From Alishewanella longhuensis (GTDB lineage: Bacteria; Pseudomonadota; Gammaproteobacteria; Enterobacterales; Alteromonadaceae), in the NCBI RefSeq assembly GCF_014653435.1, contig NZ_BNAO01000004.1, positions 253,983 through 299,977 of the forward strand: a DNA stretch of 45,995 nucleotides, in the 5' to 3' direction. Positions 8,679 to 16,977 of this stretch are shown in pieces. Within the stretch, counting starts at the first letter, position 1. Each line of letters begins with the position of its first letter. Made by a program: the position numbers and the translations under genes. Under the pieces are notes generated by a model. That model made no database searches. It saw nothing but the letters and a program-made list of their open reading frames with translations, and was not told where the DNA came from.

Positions 8679-11600
8679 TTAGCGCCCTAATTGTGTTGGC
8701 ATTGCCGGCGCCTTGCTGTGGTTTTTCGGTGGCTTGGCTTTTAGCTGCTCCAGTGTATGGGCAATGGCCCGCTCCAGTTGCACATCCACGCCACGGTTAA
8801 CGGCAATAGGATCCAGCTCGACTTCAATATCCGGTGCTACGCCCTCATTTTCTACCCGCCATTCACCCTCTGGGGTAAAGAAGCGGAAAAAGGGCACCAC
8901 ATGAAAGCCACCATCAATCATGGCTGGATTAGTTGAGATGCCAATTAAGCCGCCCCAGGTGCGGGTACCAATGGTTTTACCTAAACCTAAACGTTTAAAA
9001 GCCCACGGCAGGAAGTCGCCGCCAGAGCCTGCATCCTGATCAATCAGCATGGTTTTCGGGCCATAAATGCCGGCACCCGGTGTGGTAAAGACTAAACCAT
9101 CCCGGTCTTTCCAGCCACTTAAGAAGGGGCGGCCTAAAATTTCGGTAATATAGTTGGCCGCCTGACCACCGCCATTTTTCCGTTCATCTAGGATCACAGC
9201 AGCTTTATCGGTTTGCCCAAAGAACATACGGTTAAAGAAATAAAAGCCACCATCAGCGGTATTAGGTAAATACACATAAGCCACCTGACCAGCGGTTTTT
9301 TCCGCCACATAGCGGCGGTTTTGCTCTACCCAATGCCATAGTCGTAACTGACTTTCATCGGTTACCGGCTCTACTATGATGTCTCTTTTATTGCGGCCGC
9401 GCTGATCTTCCGCCAGTGTTAATCGCACTTGCTTGCCAGCCGTATTATCCAGCAGCTGGTAAATATTTTGTGCTGCGGTTAACTCCACGCCGTTGATGGC
9501 CAATAAGAAATCACCAGCTTTAGCACTGGCACCGGGTGTGGCCAGTGGCGCGCGTAAAAACGGGCTCCAGCGATCGCCCTGATAGACTGTTTTCAGGCGA
9601 TAGCGATTTTGCTCAATAGTAAAGTCGGCGCCCAATAAGCCAATACCCGAGCCTGTGGCTTGATAAACATCGCCACCGCCGATGCGATTATGGCCTACTT
9701 GTAGCTCGGCAATCATCTCGACTAACACCTCGTTCAGATCTTCCCGGCGCTGCACATGGGCTAACTTAGGCTGATATTTATCGTAAATCGCTTGCCAGTT
9801 AATGCCATGTAGGGCTGGGTCGTAGAAAAACTCCTGCTGCATGCGCCAGGCATCGTTAAAAATTTGTTGCCACTCTTGCATAGGATCGATAAAGCTGCGC
9901 ACCTGAGTTAAATCAATAGGTTTTGGCTCGGGTTTCGCAACCGCATCGGCGATCAGCAGACGATTAGGTTGGCTGATCAATAACAGTTTTTTTCCATCAT
10001 AACTTAGCTGATAATCGCTTACACCTTGGTGCACCAGGGCGGCTTTTCGTTCGGTAAAATCAAATCGATATAAGCTGGCGCTGTTTCTATTATCTACACC
10101 TGGCGGCTCATTGCTGGCGCCACTTTGCGGCAGTTCCAGATAAAATAGCGCGCCATCGCCGGCCACACTTAACCTGCTGTAATTGCGCTCAGCTACCGGC
10201 AGCCCGACTATTCTGTCGGCTAAACCGGTAAAGTCGATGCGTACTGCCTTGGTGACGGGTTTATCGGTTTTATCGGCCTTGTCCGTTTTAAGCTTATCGT
10301 TATGGTTAACGAGCTCTTCATCGCTTTTGGGGAGCAGTGGAGAATGGCCATCTTCAGAGAGCACTGCAGCATACAGCGCTGAGCGAATAGGGCGCTCGCG
10401 CGTGGACAGATCTAAGCTTACCTGCGCAGGACCGGTATTAACGGAGGCGGTAAAAAACAAATAATCCTGGGTAAATACCGGGTGGGTGGCATGGCTTAGG
10501 CCATCTGTTATTTGCTGGCTGCGCTGTAGGGTAAAATCATAAATCTTGAGCTGACTAAAATAGTTAGCGCCTACTACGGTATACGCCAGATAGCGGCTGT
10601 CAGGAGAAAAGCTCACCTGAAACGCTTGACGCCGTCCAGACTGATCCAAGGTTAATTGCCGCTTGCGTTTTATATCATAGGCATAAAGCGTCAGGTGATT
10701 ATCCTGAAAAACTAGTAGATTACCATCGGGCGACCAGCCAAGTAGGTTAAAATAGCCGCTATCACCTAAGCTAATAATCTCTGGTTTACTCAAGCCATCC
10801 TGAGTGCTGATAACTAACTGGTGTTGATTGCCTTCGTCGGATAAGTACGCCACCTTGCTGCCATCTGGGCGCCAATGGGCATCAAATTCGCGTACTCCGG
10901 CGCTTTGGGTTAAATTGCGGGTAGAGCCATCTTTTAAGGGAACGGTAAAAATATCACCGCGAGCGCTTAATAATAAACGTTGTCCGGTAGCCGACAATCG
11001 GGCCGAGGTAATGGTTTTACTGGCATCCTTCCATTGAGGCCTGCGCTGCTCAGACTGCGTTTGCAGATTAATCACCAGTTGTGTGCTTTGACCACTTGTT
11101 ACATCCAGCTGATATAAATAGCCACCCGCTTCATAAACCACGGTATTCTCGTGGCCTGCTGCCGAGCGAATATCCCAATCGCGACGCGTAGTCAGTTGCT
11201 CAACTTTCTGCTGGCGATAGCGAAATAAATTAACGGCTTTATCATCCCGGTCGGATAAAAAATAGACCTCGTTGTTTAGCCAAAAAGGGTTAAATTCATT
11301 GGCATTGGGATGCGGAATTTTTTCTAATTGCTGCTGTTCTAAATCCAGGATCCAAACCGGTGGAGTACTGCCACCACGGTGTAAACGCCAGCCACTACTG
11401 CCGCTATAAGCCATATTATTCGGCCGATAGGCCAGTTTTTTGCCATCTGCGGAGAGTTGCCCTTCAAAGGCAACGGCTTCCATCAGCTTTTGTTCATAAC
11501 CGCCAGTAAGGGCTACTTGATACAGCTGATTGCTACGGCTGTTGGCGACTTCGCGGTTTGAAGCAAACAGCACCTGTTTACTGTCTGGGCTCCAGCCATT

Positions 11601-11936
11601 AACAATATCGGCACCCGGGTGCCAGGTTAGGCGGGTAGCACTGCCGCCACTTACTGGCATTACATAGACATCGGTATTGTTATCATAGGTAGCCGAGAAA
11701 GCAATCCAATTGCCGTCGGGCGAGAACTTAGGGGCAAACTCTGGTGCTGGGTGGTTGGTTAGCTGGCGCGGCGCTGAGCCATCGCGGTTACTTAGCCAAA
11801 TATCACCACCATATACAAACACCAGATTTTGTGCAGACAGATCGGGTTGGCGTAATAGCCGGGTACCTTCAGCCGCATAGCTGGTGCTGATTAGGGCTAA
11901 AACTGCAGAGAATGCAAAGTAAAAGCGCAGATGCAT
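8679..11936 (-). CDS. Tricorn-like S41 serine protease, secreted
   Basis: Protein of 1085 residues with a signal peptide of about 21 residues (cleavage after SYA). Order: WD40-like/PD40 beta-propeller blades (about 30-560, repeated FSPDGN / WSPDGK motifs), a linker rich in K and D (about 545-565), the S41 core domain, a PDZ domain (about 770-850) and the S41 catalytic domain. The nucleophile is S971 in DAGSGGD. The VGHN motif near residue 745 and the ENEGV acid near 1029-1031 match the catalytic layout of archaeal tricorn protease (His746, Ser965, Glu1023). The periplasmic location differs from cytosolic tricorn. It probably degrades peptides in the periplasm. An AAGGA ribosome site lies seven bases before the ATG. 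Confidence 0.9.
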   Translation of the reverse strand: MHLRFYFAFSAVLALISTSYAAEGTRLLRQPDLSAQNLVFVYGGDIWLSNRDGSAPRQLTNHPAPEFAPKFSPDGNWIAFSATYDNNTDVYVMPVSGGSATRLTWHPGADIVNGWSPDSKQVLFASNREVANSRSNQLYQVALTGGYEQKLMEAVAFEGQLSADGKKLAYRPNNMAYSGSSGWRLHRGGSTPPVWILDLEQQQLEKIPHPNANEFNPFWLNNEVYFLSDRDDKAVNLFRYRQQKVEQLTTRRDWDIRSAAGHENTVVYEAGGYLYQLDVTSGQSTQLVINLQTQSEQRRPQWKDASKTITSARLSATGQRLLLSARGDIFTVPLKDGSTRNLTQSAGVREFDAHWRPDGSKVAYLSDEGNQHQLVISTQDGLSKPEIISLGDSGYFNLLGWSPDGNLLVFQDNHLTLYAYDIKRKRQLTLDQSGRRQAFQVSFSPDSRYLAYTVVGANYFSQLKIYDFTLQRSQQITDGLSHATHPVFTQDYLFFTASVNTGPAQVSLDLSTRERPIRSALYAAVLSEDGHSPLLPKSDEELVNHNDKLKTDKADKTDKPVTKAVRIDFTGLADRIVGLPVAERNYSRLSVAGDGALFYLELPQSGASNEPPGVDNRNSASLYRFDFTERKAALVHQGVSDYQLSYDGKKLLLISQPNRLLIADAVAKPEPKPIDLTQVRSFIDPMQEWQQIFNDAWRMQQEFFYDPALHGINWQAIYDKYQPKLAHVQRREDLNEVLVEMIAELQVGHNRIGGGDVYQATGSGIGLLGADFTIEQNRYRLKTVYQGDRWSPFLRAPLATPGASAKAGDFLLAINGVELTAAQNIYQLLDNTAGKQVRLTLAEDQRGRNKRDIIVEPVTDESQLRLWHWVEQNRRYVAEKTAGQVAYVYLPNTADGGFYFFNRMFFGQTDKAAVILDERKNGGGQAANYITEILGRPFLSGWKDRDGLVFTTPGAGIYGPKTMLIDQDAGSGGDFLPWAFKRLGLGKTIGTRTWGGLIGISTNPAMIDGGFHVVPFFRFFTPEGEWRVENEGVAPDIEVELDPIAVNRGVDVQLERAIAHTLEQLKAKPPKNHSKAPAMPTQLGR

Positions 11937-12023
11937 AACAGATCCTTGGTAATTCGTTATTTTTTCTTATCTTAACGGTAAAAACCGATTAAATACCAGC
12001 AAAACCATGCCAGCTAGCGGAGT

Positions 12024-12052
12024 GAAAAAATCCTAGGCTAGGGCGTGCCCTA
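12024..12052 (-). terminator. Weak terminator of the ATP-grasp gene
   Basis: On the minus strand, TAGGGC-AC-GCCCTA lies just after the stop codon, followed by GCCTAGGA and then six T. The spacing between stem and T tract is longer than usual, so the call is tentative. Confidence 0.35.
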
Positions 12053-12064
12053 AGCTTAGCTCGG

Positions 12065-13360
12065 TTACTCACGACTAAAAACCAATGCCGCATTTTTTTG
12101 ACTAAAAAACTGATAAAAATCACTTTGAATACGCTGTAGATTTTTTTCTGAAGTAGATAGCGTTAACTGATGTGGCGGTACAATTTCAGAAACATCACAA
12201 TCTGCCGAGATAACTAATTTAATCAGTTGAAGCCACATCGGCGTTGCATCTAACTTTGGCGGTACAAAAATGTTAACTTTAACTTTGAGTTTTGTGTCGG
12301 TTAAAGGCAGGAACTGACGTGTGGAAAAACAGAAATTAACGATAGCAGCGACTACGTCAACGGCTTTGCCATAACTTGGGTATTGATGCCCAGTAATTGC
12401 CGGACCGCTATTGGCCTCCAGTACAATATAATTGTCGTGGTTTGCGGGTTGCGTAAAATCTTTGGCCATTATATCAACACCAATCACCGCTGTTGGCGCG
12501 GCCAACTTTGCCGCGCGCTCAGCTATCAATTTATAGCTCTCATCAATCTGATCGCTACATTCATAAGTATAGCCTCCAGTACTGATACTGGCCTTATCAT
12601 CAAGCTTAAGCCATTCGCCTTTTGGCAAAATACTCTGAGGTGTATAGTTTTGTTTCGCGAGTGCTCTTAAACGACTGGGGGTAAGTTCAATTAACAGCCG
12701 ACACTCATTCGGGTTTTTGCGCTTAAGCTTATTAGATTCGTTGATAAGGTCATTAATAGATGTAATAGCATCACCGCATATAGCCGGCGCGAGTCGTTTG
12801 AAAGCACTGATGCATTGCCCGTTGACGATCAACAGTCTTGCTTCTTCAGCATCACAAAATTGCTCTTCAATTAGCAATTCTGCTTGTTCTGTGAAAACGG
12901 CCAGCGCTTCTTCAATGGCCAGATTTAGCGCCGTGATATCGCTAATGCCTGTAGTAACGCCTTTACCTTGCTTACCTGCGACCGGTTTTATTACGCAGAG
13001 GCGCGCTGCTGAGCTTAAAAAAGCCTGTGCTTGCTCTCGTGTTTCTGCGGAAAAAACTAAACCATGAGCTGTTGCGATTTGCTCTTGTTCTAAAAGCTGT
13101 TTAAAGAATGCTTTGTTTCGTAGTACTAGATGCGCGGGTTGGCCTTTGGGATTACAGATATGTGCGCCACGAAATGCTAACAGCGGAGAGGCTCCCAATA
13201 TCTGAAAACCTCTTCTGCCCTCCCACAAAGGGACATAACCGGCATTTGCAAAATGTTCGGCAATAACAAAGCTATTAAGATTTAATAGTCGGTTTTTATT
13301 GATATAAACATGAATTGGCTGCGAGTAGGTTTGTAATGATAAGTTTTTTCGTAAATCCAT
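12065..13360 (-). CDS. Stand-alone ATP-grasp ligase of unknown substrate
   Basis: Protein of 431 residues, cytoplasmic, with an ATP-grasp core (about 75-345). K125 and the glycine loop GKQGKG (129-134) bind ATP, EEQF at 165-168 matches the adenine-binding hinge, and GVDIMAKD (294-301) with LEANSG (E315, N317) gives the metal ligands. The middle segment (APAICGDAITSINDLINESN) recalls the cyanophycin synthetase and GshF ligase domains, so it may join an amino acid to a carboxylate. The N-terminal 70 residues and the last 75 residues match no family I recognise, and no Mur-ligase or GshA-like partner is attached or adjacent. It is monocistronic with its own promoter and an upstream palindrome. 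Ligase class is well supported; substrate is not. Confidence 0.8.
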   Translation of the reverse strand: MDLRKNLSLQTYSQPIHVYINKNRLLNLNSFVIAEHFANAGYVPLWEGRRGFQILGASPLLAFRGAHICNPKGQPAHLVLRNKAFFKQLLEQEQIATAHGLVFSAETREQAQAFLSSAARLCVIKPVAGKQGKGVTTGISDITALNLAIEEALAVFTEQAELLIEEQFCDAEEARLLIVNGQCISAFKRLAPAICGDAITSINDLINESNKLKRKNPNECRLLIELTPSRLRALAKQNYTPQSILPKGEWLKLDDKASISTGGYTYECSDQIDESYKLIAERAAKLAAPTAVIGVDIMAKDFTQPANHDNYIVLEANSGPAITGHQYPSYGKAVDVVAAIVNFCFSTRQFLPLTDTKLKVKVNIFVPPKLDATPMWLQLIKLVISADCDVSEIVPPHQLTLSTSEKNLQRIQSDFYQFFSQKNAALVFSRE

Positions 13361-13391
13361 TTTTCAATCTTGTCCAAGTTAAATTTTCACT

Positions 13392-13420
13392 ATTTTAACA
13401 ACTAAATTGCGCGGGTTCAA
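13392..13420 (-). promoter_or_regulatory. Sigma-70 promoter of the ATP-grasp gene
   Basis: Read on the minus strand: -35 TTGAAC (13420-13415), 17-bp spacer, -10 TAAAAT (13397-13392). Start of transcription would fall near 13385, giving a leader of about 25 nt. Confidence 0.6.
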
Positions 13421-13424
13421 AATA

Positions 13425-13438
13425 CTGAAGCGCTTCAG
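13425..13438. promoter_or_regulatory. Perfect palindrome CTGAAGCGCTTCAG
   Basis: A 14-bp perfect palindrome with a central GC lies four bases upstream of the -35 box of the ATP-grasp promoter, centred at about -46. This is the place expected for an activator, or a repressor that blocks polymerase. The central GCGC recalls LacI-family operators, but no such regulator is encoded here. Too far from any T tract to be a terminator. Confidence 0.55.
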
Positions 13439-13470
13439 GTACTACAAAAGGCAGTGTTACCGTAAATTTA

Positions 13471-13812
13471 TTAAGTAAACATATGATCATGTAGATGCTG
13501 CCGCTCTTCTTCATTTAATATCCCAGTAAGCAGTGTTTTACGCCTTAAGCGTCGCATACTATCGCTATCTTCTAGTAAAGCTTTTCGGAATAAATCCGCA
13601 TCATCCAACTGGGTTAACATGCTATACCAACGAATATAGCCCCAGTGTTTGATTAAGCCGGTTTGGTATCGTAGCTCTAGCTTTTCTAATAAAGGTGCTG
13701 CCAGCTGAGGATTGGCCAACAGTTTCTCAGCGATAGCCTGATGTAATACCAGAAGTTGCTCATCGGTTTGTTGCTGTGCACTGCTGCGCAGGCGAGGGCG
13801 GGTTCTACGCAT
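13471..13812 (-). CDS. Conserved-looking small protein of unknown function
   Basis: Basic protein of 113 residues, predicted helical, without signal peptide, membrane helix or recognised domain. The N-terminus is rich in Arg and Gln (about residues 1-18), and the C-terminus has HLHDHMF. It follows the DCC-family gene by only three bases with no ribosome site of its own, so it is probably translated by coupling. That placement is the best argument that it is real and may work with the two genes before it. Confidence 0.65.
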   Translation of the reverse strand: MRRTRPRLRSSAQQQTDEQLLVLHQAIAEKLLANPQLAAPLLEKLELRYQTGLIKHWGYIRWYSMLTQLDDADLFRKALLEDSDSMRRLRRKTLLTGILNEEERQHLHDHMFT

Positions 13813-13815
13813 CGT

Positions 13816-14172
13816 TTAAGGTAGCTCACATTGGTTATCGCTGCAGCGCTGGCGCTTCTTCGCCCAGTATAAATAGGCTTTATTGGCCAGATTATTAATA
13901 AGCGGTAAGCTGAGTAACCAAGGTAAAAAGCGCATGCCAGCTAAACGCCAATAATAGAGTGTAGCGGCTAAGCCAATAATAAAGCGCGAACCATCCCAAA
14001 CATGAATTTGTGCCAGCATTGCCTGCTTCGACACGCCCTGATACCCCGCAAAATCTGCAGCACTAATATCCACTAACAGAAGCTTATGCTCAAGCTTGGG
14101 GGCTAAATAATTAATTTCATGGCGACACAATTTACAGCTGCCATCAAAAAACAATTTTATCTTATCCGCCAT
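13816..14172 (-). CDS. DCC-family thiol-disulfide oxidoreductase-like protein (DUF393)
   Basis: Protein of 118 residues from the preferred ATG at 14172, which has AGGG seven bases upstream; an ATG at 14178 is also possible and would overlap the previous gene by 17 bases. The family motif DGSCKLC with a CxxC pair (C13, C16) follows a short beta strand, as in the DUF393 family, thought to be thioredoxin-like. Biochemical function is not established for this family. A hydrophobic segment (about residues 65-85) may associate with the membrane. Middle gene of a three-gene unit with DUF3429 and the 113-residue protein. Confidence 0.82.
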   Translation of the reverse strand: MADKIKLFFDGSCKLCRHEINYLAPKLEHKLLLVDISAADFAGYQGVSKQAMLAQIHVWDGSRFIIGLAATLYYWRLAGMRFLPWLLSLPLINNLANKAYLYWAKKRQRCSDNQCELP

Positions 14173-14581
14173 AGCCATACCCTATATAAAATGCCAAGTG
14201 GCAGAGCACCACTACAGCTGTAAGTTGATTGCGTAAGGCCTGATAAGGCAGCGAATAATGCTGATTAATCTCGGTTTGGTACTCATAAACCCGTAGGGCT
14301 AAAAATAGCAACGCCATAATGATCAGGATGTAGGCGGGTAATAGCGCAATGCCCAGTAGTGCCACTACCGGAAAAGTCACCGCCCAAATGGCTCTACCCA
14401 TAGGCTGTTTCGCCTGATACAACACCGGCCAGATAGCGCCAGCCATAAAGCCCAGAATTAAGCAGCTATAAAATTGAAACAGTAACAGGGCTTGCGCCGG
14501 GACCATCAGTTGCCATACCAGGCTACCTAGCGGTAAAAAGATAAAGGGAATCAACCCAGCGTAACCAAGAAGCTGCAGCAT
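14162..14581 (-). CDS. DUF3429 membrane protein
   Basis: Inner membrane protein of 139 residues with four hydrophobic helices, typical of DUF3429; function unknown. The frame is open from a TTG at 14593, but GAGG lies about eight bases before the ATG at 14581, which I take as the start. First gene of the unit DUF3429 / DCC protein / 113-residue protein, with overlapping ends that suggest co-translation. DUF3429 and DCC genes are often neighbours in related bacteria, which hints at a shared membrane redox role (inference). Confidence 0.78.
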   Translation of the reverse strand: MLQLLGYAGLIPFIFLPLGSLVWQLMVPAQALLLFQFYSCLILGFMAGAIWPVLYQAKQPMGRAIWAVTFPVVALLGIALLPAYILIIMALLFLALRVYEYQTEINQHYSLPYQALRNQLTAVVVLCHLAFYIGYGYGG

Positions 14582-14641
14582 ACGTAACCTCAAATTTTTT
14601 GATTATTACGCCACGCTGCTTTAAAAAGATCATCTACGCTG

Positions 14642-15058
14642 TTAAGCAAAACGCTGTTTGTTAATCACCGTTTTGCCGATAGGCGCTACAGCTAAACCGG
14701 CTAATTTTAAATGCTGCAAACCAAAGGGAATGCCAATAATCGTTAGGAAACAAACTACCGCGTGCAATAGGTGACCAATTGCTAACCAGATGCCAAATAG
14801 CAAGAACCAAATAATATTGCCAAGGGTACCCAAAGCACCGGTACCTAAATCGGTCTGTTTGGTCACATAGCGTCGGTTAATCGTATCCTGACCAAAGGGC
14901 CAAAAGGCTAACTCGCCCATGACAAAGCAGGCGCGGCCAAACGGAATACCTATAATGCTAATAAAGCATAACAGGCCAATTAACCACCAGGCTAAGCCCA
15001 TAACAAAGCCGCCGAGTACAAACCATAAAATATTAAAAATTAAGCGTAGTACACTCAT
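14642..15058 (-). CDS. yccF: YccF family inner membrane protein
   Basis: Protein of 138 residues made of two repeated halves (about 1-55 and 65-125), each with paired hydrophobic helices and the IIGIPFG signature of YccF/DUF307. Function is unknown. The frame is open to 15115, but the ATG at 15058 has a strong AGGGGAC ribosome site six bases upstream, and family-like sequence (SVLRLIFNILWFVLGGF) starts there. The gene is separate from the DUF3429 unit, with a 60-bp gap that contains no clear promoter. Confidence 0.85.
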   Translation of the reverse strand: MSVLRLIFNILWFVLGGFVMGLAWWLIGLLCFISIIGIPFGRACFVMGELAFWPFGQDTINRRYVTKQTDLGTGALGTLGNIIWFLLFGIWLAIGHLLHAVVCFLTIIGIPFGLQHLKLAGLAVAPIGKTVINKQRFA

Positions 15059-15293
15059 TATCGTCCCCTGTTGTTCGTTATTGCACACCGCCGTATTGCC
15101 CTTAGGTAGTGGCATTGACCATTTTGCTCTGGCTCTGTTACTAGCGAAAAGTATGCCAATTTCTATGCTTTTGTTTTTTATTGCTTTTTATAGCTAATTC
15201 TGTTTTTAGGCGTTAAGCAGAACCGTATTCTGACCAATTGTTAGTGCTTTTTACTATAGCATTGGCTGCCAGGTAAGTAATTCCAGCCGTAAC
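15059..15293. other. Divergent intergenic region, yccF / tetR
   Basis: AT-rich upstream DNA. Apart from the yccF ribosome site at its left end and the tetR promoter just to its right, I see no gene, repeat or hairpin that I can support. Confidence 0.5.
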
Positions 15294-15321
15294 TTGCATC
15301 AGAAAAAAAACCTTCTATAAT
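15294..15321 (+). promoter_or_regulatory. Promoter of the tetR-efflux operon
   Basis: -35 TTGCAT (15294-15299), 16-bp spacer, perfect -10 TATAAT (15316-15321). The start would fall near 15328, inside the operator described next. Confidence 0.75.
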
Positions 15322-15322
15322 G

Positions 15323-15346
15323 ACTGTACCATCTGGTCGGTATAGT
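15323..15346. promoter_or_regulatory. Candidate TetR operator
   Basis: ACTGTACC and GGTATAGT are inverted half-sites (one mismatch in eight) separated by 8 bp, a 24-bp dyad typical of TetR-family operators. It begins one base after the -10 box and covers the start site, so binding should block transcription of the regulator and pump together. Seen directly; the identity of the binder is inferred from position. Confidence 0.7.
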
Positions 15347-15371
15347 TTTAGGCGCTGGAGTGCAAGCAAGT

Positions 15372-15911
15372 ATGAAAAAACCACAAATTACCGTGCAGCA
15401 AATTATGCAGGCGGCACTGGATATTGCTGCTGACAAGGGCGCAGGCAAGGTGACTTTAGATGCCGTGGCGAAAGCCAGTGGCTTAAGTAAAGGTGGGCTG
15501 CTTTATCATTTCCCCAGTAAAGAAGCTTTAATTAGCGCCATGGTGCAGCATTTGTTAGATAACGCTGAACAAAACCGTTTGCAATTGGCGCAAGCCGATG
15601 CGTCGGTGTTAGTGTCGTTACTAAAAGCACGGCGTTTATTTAGCCAGTCAGTTTCCGGTAATACGGCTATGGCAATCTTAGCCGCAGCGGCAGAGCAACC
15701 CGCCTTACTGCAACCTATTCAACAACACAATATAAAGGTCTTGGCAGAGGTGTTAGCAGAGCAACGTCATGAGTTAGAGGCTATGTTACTTATGCTGGCT
15801 AGCGAGGGCCTTCTTTTTCAAGAACTTCTTACGATTTCTCCGTTTAGCGAAGAACAAAAGGCTAAACTGGAACAGTATATGATCAACCGCGCGCAGGAGC
15901 TAAAGCAATGA
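15372..15911 (+). CDS. TetR-family repressor of the efflux operon
   Basis: DNA-binding regulator of 179 residues. The N-terminal TetR helix-turn-helix spans about residues 10-50, with the typical LDAVAKASGLSKGGLLYHFPSKEAL stretch broken by the usual turn; the helical C-terminal ligand domain is not recognisable by family. The frame extends to a GTG at 15360 with no ribosome site; the ATG at 15372 has GGAG about eleven bases upstream. Its stop overlaps the start of the next gene (ATGA), so regulator and pump are co-translated. It most likely represses its own operon through the dyad at 15323-15346 and is released by an unknown pump substrate. Confidence 0.88.
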   Translation: MKKPQITVQQIMQAALDIAADKGAGKVTLDAVAKASGLSKGGLLYHFPSKEALISAMVQHLLDNAEQNRLQLAQADASVLVSLLKARRLFSQSVSGNTAMAILAAAAEQPALLQPIQQHNIKVLAEVLAEQRHELEAMLLMLASEGLLFQELLTISPFSEEQKAKLEQYMINRAQELKQ

Positions 15912-16966
15912 AGGGTTATCAAGTTTGGTCTTTGATGGCTGTGTTAGGCGTCACATTTACATTAATTGGGTGCTCAGAGCCTGCGGTGCAGCAAGCCGCG
16001 CCACCACTGGTTACGGTGAAGCTGTACGAAGTCAATGGCGATGAGCATGCCAGTAGCCGGCATTTTGTCGGGCGTATTGATGCGGTAAGTACTGTCGATT
16101 TGGCATTTCAGGTTGGTGGGCGTGTTACTGAGCTGCCGGTACAACAGGGCCAGATTATTCCTGCCGGAGAGCTGTTAGCAGAATTAGATCCTACCGATTA
16201 TCAACTGGCGCTACAGCAAGCCGAGGTGCAGTTAGAGCAAGCCCGTCGTGATCTGGAACGAGCCAAACCACTGCGTGAGCAGGGTATTCTCACCCCTTCT
16301 GCTTTTGATCAATTACAAACTAACTATGAGATAGCGCGGGTGGCGTTGCAAAATGCGCAGCGCAATGCCAACTATACCCAGTTAATGGCCCCTTTTGATG
16401 CCTTGGTTACCCGGCGTTTAATTGAGCGCTATTCCACCGTCGGCGCGGGTACGCCTATTTTGCGGGTGCAAAATGTGTCGGAGTTGCGGGTGCATATTAA
16501 TGTACCAGAGCAAATTATGCGTCAGGTACAGGATACCAACGATTACGCTGTTTTTGTACGCTTAGCCACCAACAGTCTCGATCTGTATCCACTGGCCTAT
16601 CGTGAACATGCAACGGAGGTGGATCCGCTTACCCAAACCTATCAGGTTTCCTTTGCTATGCCGCGGTTACCTGAGGTCAATTTATTGCCGGGGATGACGG
16701 TGAATGTGATTACTGAAAAACGCGTGGTACAAGACAGTGTGTTAATTCCTGTTTCTGCCTTGGATAACTCGGTACCAGAGCAATTTAGTGTTTGGATCTA
16801 CCGACCTGAAGGTAGTGTGGTTGAAAAAGTGCCCGTACAGGTGGGCAGTATTAGCGAGCAGCAGGTACAGATTTTGGCCGGGTTAAATCGGGGCGATTTG
16901 GTCGTGTCTGCTGGGATTTATCATTTACAGCAGGGGCAGCAAGTGCGGCCTTTTGATAAGTATTAG
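15908..16966 (+). CDS. RND efflux periplasmic adaptor, lipoprotein
   Basis: Membrane fusion protein of 352 residues of the HlyD/AcrA type that bridges the inner membrane pump to an outer membrane channel. A signal peptide ends in the lipobox LIGC with C22 as the lipidated cysteine. Then come a barrel-sandwich half (about 55-100), an alpha-hairpin (about 100-160, QLALQQAEVQLEQARRDLER-like), the second half and a beta-barrel (about 205-285), and a membrane-proximal domain. It starts within the tetR stop and ends 11 bases before the pump gene. No outer membrane channel gene is present, so a TolC-like protein encoded elsewhere must be used. Confidence 0.92.
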   Translation: MKGYQVWSLMAVLGVTFTLIGCSEPAVQQAAPPLVTVKLYEVNGDEHASSRHFVGRIDAVSTVDLAFQVGGRVTELPVQQGQIIPAGELLAELDPTDYQLALQQAEVQLEQARRDLERAKPLREQGILTPSAFDQLQTNYEIARVALQNAQRNANYTQLMAPFDALVTRRLIERYSTVGAGTPILRVQNVSELRVHINVPEQIMRQVQDTNDYAVFVRLATNSLDLYPLAYREHATEVDPLTQTYQVSFAMPRLPEVNLLPGMTVNVITEKRVVQDSVLIPVSALDNSVPEQFSVWIYRPEGSVVEKVPVQVGSISEQQVQILAGLNRGDLVVSAGIYHLQQGQQVRPFDKY

Positions 16967-16977
16967 GAGTCCTGACT

